This document shows positions 49,732 to 60,708 of a stretch of 64,000 bases of DNA, in pieces. Where the stretch lies: positions 15,493 through 79,492 of the forward strand of contig JBBHKE010000653.1 of assembly GCA_037447655.1 (NCBI GenBank), in the 5' to 3' direction. Source of the stretch: Zygnema cylindricum (lineage: Eukaryota > Streptophyta > Zygnematophyceae > Zygnematales > Zygnemataceae). Each line of letters begins with the position of its first letter. Within the stretch, counting starts at the first letter, position 1. The translations under genes and the position numbers were made by a program. Below the pieces are notes generated by a model. It was not told where the DNA came from, did no database searches, and worked only from the letters and a program-made list of their open reading frames with translations.

Positions 49732-52700
49732 ATGGCTTCCATTGCGTCTCGTCAGCTTCCAGGACTTACAAACAGTGTATTTAAAGGCTCATCAGCACCA
49801 TTCTCAACTTCTACGAAACCTAAAGTAACGGGACAATTGATTTCTCTGCAAAAATCTTCCATTCCGAGAAATTTTTTGAACTTACAAGCCTCCACAAGTC
49901 TCCATTGTTCATTTTTGGATGACCGTTCCCAAGCTTCAAGGAGACTTCAAAAACAAGCTTCGTTGAGCTTGTTAAATGAACAATGCAATGGAAGGTCAAA
50001 AAAGTCTCCAATCACATGCATGGCCGTGTCCGGTGAACTGGAGGGTGGAGCTGGTGAGGAAAAGCCACAGCTTGGGTGAGAATATCTTTTTGACTCCTTT
50101 TACCGATCTGCATTGTACTTTAATGCATCTTTTTCTGAACGTTGTACCTCTACACTGCCCATGGCTGTGTGTCAATAACACTAGTTCAATTGTGACTTTT
50201 TGTTTGCCTAAAATCATTAAGTACTCTTTATAACAATGCTTAAGGAAGTGGTTTTAAATCAGCCACGTCACTCTGCCCTATGTTAGTATTATTGATACTA
50301 ATGTCGTTTTAATACTAATTATTCCTTTACTCTAATAGCGATGGGTAGTGTTGTAAGAGGGACCGTTAGTTTTGAATGAAGACCTGGAGCTTTGTAGAGC
50401 TTCCTGTAGAGAAGTGAGTGAATCTTCTCTATTGGTTACCATTGTCATTAATGTAAATATTTTTCTGGCAGTCAAAAAGGCGTTTAACTTTGTTGTCAAC
50501 CGCTGTTTTTTTTTCCTTAGGAGGGCAAGGTATCTGTCTTACCATTCTGTCGTGATGTCGCGATAAAAAATCGGAAAAGTGTGTAGCGGGCAAAACTATT
50601 TGACTGCCTGAAAAATGTTTAACACTAATAGCTATGGGCAGTGTAGCTTAGAAATTTGCAGGTTGCGGAGATGAGTCAAAACTTTCTGCTCTACCTTTTT
50701 TGTTTTGTGTACAATGTTCTTGTTTTTTGGGTTATGTATTTTATTTAGGAGCACTAATTGAAATTAAGGGACTTTTAGCATTAGTTCAATTTTCTTTTCT
50801 GGTCTGTATTTTGTATGTCATCATATTCTTGGTCAAAAAATGTTTGGTCTCCAAATAATTGTTAACAATGGAGAAAGAAAACTTGATTTAATTCTTCTTT
50901 TGGTCTGCAAATTATTGTCAACAATGGAGAAATAAAACTGGTTCCGTTTCTTCTTTTGGTCCACAGACTACTGTTTGTATACTGCTCTGTAGAAGAAGCA
51001 ATAACTTTGAGTTCGTAAAAAGGTGTCATAAGATCACATATTCTGCTGCTCAACAGTAAATGTTGTTTGTTTTTTTTCCGGTATATTTTATGCTTATCTA
51101 TTTTATGCTGGTATAGGTTTTGTTGTTATTTTTTACGTCCTTATACTTTTACTCGGTAAAAATCACAAGTTTTCGGCCTTCAATGGCATAAATTCAGCAT
51201 TCAACATTGTTCGACACAGACTTTTCTGTTAAGCTTAGTGTATTTCCTCAGTCTATTTGTTTATAACTGCTGTCAATTACCCTTTTTCACCCCCTTCCCT
51301 CTCCCCTTTTCTGTTTATTACTGTCTGTTAATCACACTTTTTTACCCTCTTCCTTTTTTTTGTTTATTGCCAAGTTTTCTGATGATCTCAGTAGGAGAGG
51401 GCTAAGTGTAAGTTACAGGTTTTTGCGATTTCTACATTTTCTGGTCAGCACTGGAGAGATGAAATGAATTTGATATATATATGCATAAACCTTAGTAAGT
51501 GTATCTATGTCCAGTTAACTTCATCATTCATTTGTATACGCGTATGTTTAGCACTTAGTTCTGAGGCTAAACATTTTAGGGGAAAAGTACTCTTACCGTT
51601 GGGTCCGTTTATTGTGTGAATAGACGTGGGAACGCTTAAACTCAGATGGGAAGAGTTTTTTCAATTTCCCACAATATGCATTATAATGTGTATGTAATTA
51701 ATATATGTTATTGTATGCATATTCGTATTCAATAACGAGGAGATTTCTCAAACTACACTAGCCACCGCTCTTTAGTGTTGATAACACTAATTTGCTCGCG
51801 ACTCTTTTTTGGTTGAAAATCATAAACTATTGTATTAACACTATTCAAGGGAATGGAATACAATTTGCAGCGTCTCCCTACACTTAATTGGTGTACTGTA
51901 ACATCCACCCTGATGAATTGTGGAGCTGTTCAATAATTGTATTTTGGCATTTTAGTTATTGAACTTTTCTAGGCTGACTTTTGCGGGATTTGAACCGCAG
52001 TCCAGTATTTCTGAGAATTCGATCTATGATAGAGGTGATTGGGTTCATTGTGCATAGGACTTGCGCTTGAAGCTTGTCGTCAGTATTTTGCATCAATTTG
52101 TTGGTTTTTTGGTTTTGTGTACTTTTCAAAGTTTATGAACTGTTAGCTTCAAACACTATTAAAGTATTTCAACTAACAATTCATTAGGCTAATCCCGACT
52201 TATTTTCAGTTCATAGGGGTGGATGTTACGGTAGTGCATTCTAAATCTCTAATTATTCCTTTAATAGGGATGGGAATTGTAATGAGGGCATATATACTGC
52301 TTGGAAGACAAATATTATAATAGTTTTTTTGTGATGTAAAAGGGTCAATTTTGGCCAGTTTTGTTGCAATTTGGACATATTATGGTGTTTGAGTTGGAGG
52401 CAGTTGGAGGCATGAAATTTCAAAAGCTTATTCCAAGAAAACTCATTTACTCATTTAAACCATGTTTTCCTATGCAATTACTCAAAAAAATATTTATGGT
52501 TTTTCGGTGGATTCAGGTTTTTGGCCACTGCCCCTACCAAATACGCCACATTGACTACAGGATTCTTCTTCTTCATGTGGTACACTGTCAAATTAACTTT
52601 TTTCACCCCTTGTCCCTCTCCCACTTTTTTTTTGTTAGTCTGTCAAGTACCCTTTCCTCTCTTCCGTTTTTTGTCGTCTGCCAATTACCCTTGTGCACCC

Positions 52701-55700
52701 CTCTTCCCTCTCTCCCTGTCTTAGTTTGTTATTCTGTCAATTACCGTTTTCCACCCCTACTCTCTCTCCCTTTCTTTATTACTACTACTTTGAACCCCAC
52801 TTCCCCTCCCCCCCCTTTTTCTTTATCAGCAGATTTTATGTCTTACATTATATAAACTGGAATGTAGTTGTGGTATCAATTTCAATAGTAAGTTTATCTA
52901 TTGATTTGTTTTTCATTTGTAGATTAACAGAGGAAGGGATGGAGGGAGGGAAGGAGAAAAAGAGGGAGGTAGAGAAAGGGGGGAGGGAAAGAGAGGGCGA
53001 GGGAGAGAGAGGGCGAGGGAGGAAGAGAGGGGAGGGGGGAGGGGGAGGGGGGGGGAGAGCAAGAATCTTATGTTATGTAACAGATATGTGCTTTTTGTTA
53101 GAACATTAATGCTCGTTTTTTTTCTATATACTTGATTTGTTCTTTTTCTATATACTTGTACAATTTTTCATCGACTATACCACCTTCAAAAAGATGTGTT
53201 TTAGCCCAAATGGTCCCCCGCCCTCCCCCCTTCCCGCCTCCCTCTCCTTGTTTAGATATTTTCATTCATCAAGTGCGTTTGGAACATCTTTTGTAGCATC
53301 TTTTTATTTGTTTGTTTTTTTGCTCTAATATTGATGTAGACTTGAATGATGGAATGTATGTAATTGTACAACTGCTGTCGAAATTTAAACTTGAAAATAA
53401 AACGCTTTGGATAAGACTTCTTGAGTGAATCAACGATGAATTATTGAATGGTTTTGTTCACATTTTGAGACGGACTTTGTTTTCTCCTTGAACTATTTGT
53501 GACCTGTTAATAATTATCAATACCAGGAATTGCTGAAACACATTTTCTTGCTTCTTGTGTCTTATTCAAAGAAAATATTAGTTTCTCATATAGACATTGT
53601 TTGAGTTAGAAACAATTAACGTTTGTACTCTGTCTCTTTTTGATGTCTCACATTTGTTGGCGTATCAGCAGCTACAAGAGCAGTGAGGATGTCTTGTTGA
53701 GTTGGCTTTTTGCAGGTACTTTTTGAATGTGATCTTCAACATTTTGAACAAGAAAATTTATAACTACTTTCCTTATCCTTAGTAAGTTACTGTTTGTGGC
53801 ATTCCCCTCTCTCTCCCCCCTCTCTCTCTCTATCTCTCCCTCTCTCTCCCTCTCCTCTCTCTCTCTCTCTTTCCCTTTCTCCCCTCTCTCCCTTTCTATC
53901 TCCCGTCTCTCTCTTCCCCCCTCACTCTCGTCGCCTCTCTCTCTCCTTCTCGCTCTCTATGTCCCCCCTCTCTCAGCATCTGTGCTCCGTCCACCAATAT
54001 ATATATATTTTAGGCTGTTGACTGCTGATCTTGGTTGCTGAGGCTGTGAATTGAACTCCTCTGTACATGTCTGAGAGAATCAATCTGTATTTTTGAGGTA
54101 ATGCTTTTAAAAAAAATTCACCAGGACAACTGCGCCGTGAATCGCTATTAGCGTTAATAACACTAATTCAGTGCTGCTTTTCCTTGCCCTCGGACCACAA
54201 AATACCGTTTAAAATATTTAATTTTTACCTCTAATTCTTTAAGTGGTTCAAAATCGGCCACATCTTTCAGAACTGAATTAGAATAAAAACTCTAAAATAA
54301 GCCCTGCAACTCCCATCCACACATTTTTCCTGCTCTGTCTCTGCAACTCTCAACTACACATTTATCATTCACAGAAATTCTCGGTTTATCACAAAGGCAC
54401 CATCGATCAACCTTTTTTTAAATTATAAGCATAATGTCCACATGGCAATTTTTAATCTCTTGGTATTGTGGCTCAATCTTTTCTCAAAAGTCTCTTTTCA
54501 AACTTCCTATCCTCTCTCCAGTAATCCTCTCTCTAGTGATTCACTCTCTAGTAATCCTCCAGTGTCTCTCCAGTCATCCTCTCTCCATAGTTCTCTCTCT
54601 AGTCATCCTCTCTCCAGTATCCCCTCTCAAGTCATCCTCTCTCCAGTTATCCTCTCTCCAGTTAATCCCTCCCAGTTTAGTACTCAGACTTTGAAAAGTG
54701 CCAATTTTTTCTTCGCAAATCAATAATCTAAATTGATTTCTTTGTTCTTCGCAAATCAATAATCTAAATTGATTTCTTTGCCCAAGCGGCAATGTTTCCA
54801 CATATTGAGGGTTAAAAGGTTGCGACGTTTTATGCAGTTTTGTTTCTGCTATTCATCTTGTTGTTGGAGTTGGATACTGTGCTATTTCCTGGGCATTTGG
54901 GTTACCCAAACGAGCGGTAAACTACTGGTTCATTTTCACTCCACTCATCTTCAATGTAGTTTATGCAGGGACTAAATATGTTTTGTTTGTCACGTATATG
55001 GTTATATATTTTATGTTGCTGTCACATTCGTGTCATGTCGTCATGTGACTTCAGTTGTCATGTGACCGAGATGTTCATTCTATTCGTTGACTGCCACTCA
55101 GTGATGTGTTGCCTAACAGTGATCTCACTTATTTCATTATTTATTTTCTTATTTATTTCTTTCTTTCTTCTTGTAGTCACTAAACTGCACATTTGCTCTG
55201 AAATCAACAATTGTTTCATGTTTAGCCGCCCTCTATAATGCAGTGTGTGATGGATCAGTTCAGATTCTGTCATGGATGCTATATAAACGTTTATGGGATT
55301 TCACAAGAGAAAAGTCTGTCTGGCAGTTTATTGTTTATTTATGGCAGCTGTTCACAAAAAGCTTTTGGAATGCTAAAAAAAGTGATTATCTGAGTTTTCT
55401 CGTTAATTGGAATGACGAAGTATTTAGCTTCTTGGTAGTTGGAATCCTATAAAAACGTGACCAAGTGTTTGAGTTTTCGTGTTATTTGGAAGCCTGAAAG
55501 AAAGTGTAGAAGAATTTGAGTTTTCGTATTATTTGGAATCCTAAAAAAAGTGAGCAAGAATCTAAATTTTCTTGTTATTTGGAATGCTAGAAAAAAGTGA
55601 CCAAGTATTTGAGTTTCCTGTTTTTACAGCCGATCGACAAGGAATTATGGCTCCTTCTTTTGCCCGTGGCAGCCTGTCATGCCCTCGGCCACGTTATGAC

Positions 55701-58700
55701 CAATGTGTCATTTGCTGCCGTTGCAGTCTCATTTACCCACACTATTAAAGGTAGGCCTTTTAGTCTCATTTACCCACAATATTAAAGCTAAGCCTTCTCA
55801 TTCTCATTTACCCAAATTTATTTAAGGGTACGCGCAGTCTCATTTACTCACATTATTGAAGGTAAAGTTTTTCCGTCCCATTATCGTTGAGGTGATGACG
55901 GGATGAAGTTCAATATGGTTTCCAAATACATTCCCCAAGAACGCTTAAAAAAAAAAAAAAATCTGTTACCTCCAAATTGCAGAATAAAATTGTCTTTTTA
56001 AAAAAACATGTCCTTTTGATATAATTTTCCTTAATTGCGAAGGGTAGATACGATCTCCTACCTGACCTTGTAATGTTGTGAGTATGATCTTAGAGCCCCA
56101 TGCTGGTGCTGCTTTCTCTCAAATAATATTTTGTAGAAGTATTATAAGTTGGACTAAATATGACTAAGTCGCAGCAGATAATGAAAGCAGCTACTTTGCT
56201 CATCACTATTAGTGTAATGAAATTGTTATTGTAAATGCGGAATTAAAATGTATAATACTAATATATTCCAGGGAGACGTGGCGACTTAGTGTGATTAACA
56301 CTATTTTGTATTTTTTGTTGAAAAAAGCCGTGACCAAAATACGTCATTAACAGTTGTAGCAATGGGCAGTGTACTTGTGGGATTTGTGATTTTGTTATGC
56401 AAATAATTAATTCTTACGCAGGTGACACAGGCAGAAATATGATGCAATACATTGCCAGATATTCGTACAATTCTCGAGCTTTCAAAATATTTTGGTAGTT
56501 TCATATTTCTAGACACTGAAGCAAAGGGTAAATTTTGCATGCATGAAAATAAGTACAAAAATAAATGTACAAAACACTCAATTACACAATAGGGTGATTG
56601 AGCGATTTTCGTCCTTACTGATCCAGGTCTTTTGTGGTTTTGTGACCTGCGTAGCTCTTGAGCCATTCTTCAGTGCGGCAGCTTCCCAGTTTCTGATGGG
56701 TCAAAGTGTTTCCTTCCCTCTGTGGCTCTCATTGACCCCAGTGGTTCTGGGTAAGTCACAATTATTCCACTTTTTTGCCGATACTCCATGCTGTTAGCGA
56801 GGGTGCTTAAAAATCTTGGCTATTGCACAAATCAACACTGAAATCCTTTTGAGTCCTGATTTACTCTCTATTGACTCCCTCCTCTCCTTCCCCTCATCAT
56901 CTCATCATCATAAATCCTCCTCATCTCCTAAAATAAAATAAATAATCGTAAATAAAATATCAATAAATAAAATAAATTTCATCAGTAAAAATAAATAATC
57001 ATGCTCATAAAATAAAATAAAATAAAATAAATAAAATAAATAAAGTAAATAAATCATCCTAAAATAAATATCGTAAATAAAATGCGTCGTAAAATAAATT
57101 CATCGTAAATAAAATAAAATAATAATGTTCCCCTCCCCCCCCCTTCCCCCCCCCCTCCCCCCCTTCCCTCCATCCATTTCCATTCCATCTCTCCTTCATT
57201 CCTTCCTTCCTCCATTTCCTTCCTTCCTTCCTCCTTCCTCTTTCTTGGTCAGTCACATCGTTGAGGCTGAACATTATTAGGCCATTGCTGGGGCATTATT
57301 GCTTTTTCGGAATATATTTACGTTAGTGTGGGTAAATCATTTATTCGTGGTAAAAAGTGTACAATTTGTACATATTTATGTACACTAACTATTCTTATCC
57401 ACAGTCGCATAACTAAATACCGGTATGTAATTTCCCTATGGCAAATTACTTCATTTGTCCATATGAACACAAGTAGCTTGGGAGCATGAGTTTTTGGGGA
57501 TGCCTTAAAATTCTGCGACTTTTTTGTATTGCATTTGTTGCCTTTATTTATCAGCTTTATTCGAGAACGCTAACGAAAGAGGAAGACAGTAATATGCGTA
57601 TGGATTCTGGTTCTAGAGGGTCTCCCTGATTTCAAGCAAAATTCATGAGAAATGGAAAAAAAATAGGAAATCATTCGAATCACATGTGATCAATTCCCTG
57701 AATGACGTTTTTTATTGCCTGTGTAACATTGCTTTACAGGTGGGCATGGACTCCACCAACGTTTATGCCTACATTTCCATCTTGTCACTTCTATTCTGTA
57801 TTCCTCCTGCTCTCATTGTATGTGACCTCCCCTAAAAACCTTTATTAATCCAAAAAAACTCTTAATAAACTCTGCTATATGTGATTTTCACCCCACCTGT
57901 CCTTGCATTAGGCGAATTAAAATAACTTATGAACTTTATTACCGGACAAAGTAGTTTTAGAGCTTTGCAATTCTCCTTTGTAATATAAAACACTGCCGTG
58001 TTTAGAGTAAAGAATTTTTCAGCGTGGCGTATATATATATTAATGTTATTAATTCTAATTCAATTCCAAATGACGCGGCTGACTCTTAACCGTTAAGAAA
58101 AAAACAATATGTCTTCCATACTATTTTAGATCCAAGGGGTGATCCAAGGGGTGGAATGTCGGGGCATGGCCTTGTGTCATTGATGCAATTAACAATACAT
58201 GGTGTAGATTCTGGTCAAAATTGTAATATTCCTGTGAAAAATGCTTGATGTGAGACACCAATCATCGCTATTCAAATTTACACACATAATTCGGTTGTGT
58301 GATTTTTTCACTCAATATCCTTATGTTAATATCACTTTTTGAAGGAGTTGACAACATGCTTTCGTGTCACCCTGCCATATATCAGTATTATTGGGCTAGT
58401 TTAATCTCAATGCTACTGATTCTTTTATTCTCATATGGCTAAAGCTGTTTTTTCCAAATTAAGGCAGTAATTTGGCGTATTTTTTCTTTTGAATCACAAA
58501 CAAAAATATCAGCGTAAATCAAATTCAACTTCTGGTATAAGATACGTCACTCTGTATTTAAATCTAAATTTTAATTTTAGTTTTTCATAATATTACTTGA
58601 TGCTCCAGTTGCAATAAGTGATGTCCTTTCCATGTTCATGTTCCTTTCTTCTCTTCTTTTCTTTTCCTTTCCTCTCCTGTCCACCCTTTCCTTTTTTCCC

Positions 58701-60708
58701 CTTCTCTTTTGTTTTGTTCTCTTCCCCTTCCCTTCCTTCCTTTCCTTTCCTTTCTGTTCCTTTTTCTCTTATCCCGTATTTTTGTTGTTCTTTAAACTCT
58801 TTGTGCCGTACTGCAGATTGAAGGCCCTGCTTTAGTCCAATACGGCTTCAAAGATGCCATTGCAAAAGTGGGATTGACCAAGTTTCTTACCGACCTCTTT
58901 TGGGTTGGAATGTTTTATCACCTCTACAATCAGGTAACTCCACTGTTAATCGCTACTTGTGTTAAGGAATATATAGCATTGGGTTTATTTTAAAGTTGTT
59001 GTTTCTAATTTAGGACTGGGCGATGTGGACAATTTTCAACCGCTTATTGAATTAGCATGAAGAATTAAACAATGAGTATTATTAACGCTGTTTATGTTTG
59101 AGGCGCAAAATCCTGCACCAAATTAGTGTTATTTTTGCTAATAACAATTCAGTGTACATTTCTCATAGCACCCAGTTTTGTTTTCTCCCGTTAATGCATT
59201 TGTATCTCCTAGTCCTCATGAGAATGTTATTTCTTCAGATGGTTCCTTCCATGGCCACTCCCGACATTTGGTTTGGTAGTGGGGCTGTCTTGGAGTTTCG
59301 ACCCTTATGAAAAATAGGTGTTGCATATGGGGACTTATTGATTGTGCTTGTTATTGCTTTAGTAGTTTTCACTGTATGTCGATTTCTTAAAATTTATTTT
59401 GTGAAAATTGCCATTTTGACGCTTTTAAATGAGTTGTTTTCTAGAAGTCCCCATTTTGACGTTTTGAGATAAGTTCTCCTTTAAATGCTGCCCATTTTGA
59501 CGTTTTGAAACGACTTGTTTTCTGAGAGTTTTGACGTTTTTCTGCAGTTGGCGACAAACACTTTGGAACGAGTTTCTCCCCTCACACATGCGGTTGGAAA
59601 TGTTCTAAAACGTGTATTCGTTATCGGTTTCTCCATTATTGTTTTCGGTACTTACCATATCCCCACCAAACCATATCAATGCATAAGTTATTAAAAAATC
59701 TACAAGCATTCTTTTGTGGGTCTCGTTTTTGCTTAAACGAGATGCAAACCATATTCTTTTTCACCCATATGATTACGCTGGCCCCACTATTTATGTTTAA
59801 CATTTTATTTTTTCCACGTTACTATCCTGTGAATTGAGGACCTTTTCCACACTTTCCAGTTTACCTGCATCTATATTCTTGCATACACGACCCTTGCTTC
59901 TGTTGTTATTATTAATGATATTGCGTTTACACCACTTTCAATTTTTTTGTGTATCTTTTATTAATTTATCATTAACTTATCATTGTTGATAGTGTGTTAG
60001 CACCACCTTATGATTGTGTTTAATGGGAGCATTGAACATCAAACTAAGCATGTGACTTCGTTGGTATGAACTAAACATGTGACATCGTTTGTATCAGTAA
60101 CGTTGTTGGTATCAACGGAACATCGCTGGTATTAACTAAACATGTGATATTGTTGGTACCAACTAAACACGTGACAATGTTGTTATCAATTAATATGTGA
60201 CATTTGTTGGTATTAACTAAACTTGAAATCTGTGACATTGTTGGTATTTAGGAAACAAAATTTCGACGCAAACTGGTATTGGAACCATGATCGCTATTGG
60301 TGGTGTGGCGCTCTACTCCTATCTCAAAGCTCTCGAAGAAGAAAAGGTGAGTTTCTTCTGCAATTTTGGAACCTTGACAGAAAATATTGCAGTCATCTAT
60401 GATCAGGAAGATTGTTCAAATGTATGGGAAAACAACAGAAACACTTTATGGGGTTATCCAATGCTAAACGTTTATTATACTGTATAATATGCATAATGGG
60501 ATAACCACATATAGCGTTTCCAATTTTTGTCACGCATTTGAACTGTTGTCACAAACTATTCCATTGTTTGGTTGGTAAATGTAGTGGTTGTCGTGATTGT
60601 TGTTGTTATTTTTCCTCATTTTATTGTTTTTATTTTTTTGTGGTATTACCGATGTTCAATTTCACTTTCACTTCTTTTCTTTTGCAGAAAAAGAAAAAGG
60701 CAGTATAA
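49732..60708 (+). CDS. TPT: Plastid triose-phosphate/phosphate translocator (one exon not found)
   Basis: Exons found: 49732-50075, 52517-52579, 53716-53781, 54838-54916, 55630-55750, 56655-56750, 57740-57817, 58817-58933, 59548-59647, 60252-60346 and 60688-60708. The protein exchanges stromal triose phosphate for cytosolic phosphate across the inner chloroplast envelope. Exon 1 is a Ser/Thr/Arg-rich transit peptide. Then come [200 protein letters not shown] and a Lys-rich tail. The ~38-residue segment with FNWxGF and FTYRSIYSKKAM, expected between 56750 and 57740, is absent, and joining the flanking exons breaks the frame. The start is the ATG at 49732. GLPKRA with [10 protein letters not shown] favours TPT over the PPT or GPT paralogues. 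Confidence 0.93.
52580..52800 (+). repeat. Array at the translocator exon 2 donor
   Basis: About four diverged ~50-bp units, CTGTCAATTACCCTTTTTCA then CCCCTTCCCTCTCCC, start at the exon 2 donor (TG|GTACACTGTCAAATTAAC). Two more units lie upstream in intron 1 (about 51270-51350). Confidence 0.7.
54509..54782 (+). repeat. Two short tandem arrays in translocator intron 3
   Basis: First, about ten degenerate copies of TCATCCTCTCTCCAG (54509-54670), each with a CAG. Then a perfect 36-bp unit starting CTTCGCAAATCAATAATC, present twice (54711-54746 and 54747-54782). Exon 4 follows at 54838. Confidence 0.85.
55355..55629 (+). repeat. ~55-bp array ending at the translocator exon 5 acceptor
   Basis: About five units TTTGAGTTTTCGTGTTATTT then GGAATCCTAAAAAAAGTGA run to the acceptor (TTTTTACAG, exon from 55630). 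Confidence 0.8.
55731..55870 (+). repeat. ~40-bp repeat x4 across the translocator exon 5 donor
   Basis: The exon end CTCATTTACCCACACTATTA|AAG and donor GGTAGGCC recur at about 55774, 55811 and 55845 as CTCATTTACCCACAATATTA, CTCATTTACCCAAATTTATT and CTCATTTACTCACATTATTG. The last is followed by AAGGTAAAG, a good alternative donor. Confidence 0.85.
56880..57240. repeat. AAATA/AAATAA repeat and C-rich tract where an exon is missing
   Basis: A run of AAATAAAATAAA-like units (56930-57125) is followed by a C-rich then TTCC-rich block (57126-57240). It occupies much of the 989-bp interval that should contain the missing translocator exon. Confidence 0.85.
59404..59547 (+). repeat. ~45-bp array ending at the translocator exon 10 acceptor
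   Basis: Four units with CCCATTTTGACGTTTTGA and AGTTGTTTTCT-like spacers; the last copy, GAGAGTTTTGACGTTTTTCT then GCAG, forms the acceptor (59548 onward is coding). Confidence 0.8.
60030..60251 (+). repeat. ~30-bp array ending at the translocator exon 11 acceptor
   Basis: About seven units ACTAAACATGTGACATTGTT then GGTATCA; the last reads GTGACATTGTTGGTATTTAG and forms the acceptor of the exon starting at 60252. Confidence 0.85.

Larger units (their letters stand above)
43751..50840 (+). repeat. Large tandem duplication, unit 2
   Basis: A direct repeat of 35482-43750, starting again with TAGTATTACGGTACTGAGAT and ending inside intron 1 of the translocator. Most of it differs from unit 1 by scattered substitutions and indels, but 49648-50840 is identical to 42558-43750. 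The breakpoints share short A runs. Confidence 0.9.

Noticed and set aside
51983-52010. tRNA-like T-arm/B-box word (GGTTCAAATCC) on the minus strand
   Set aside because: The T-stem does not pair in register and no acceptor stem, D-arm or A-box was found; possibly a SINE fragment but unsupported.
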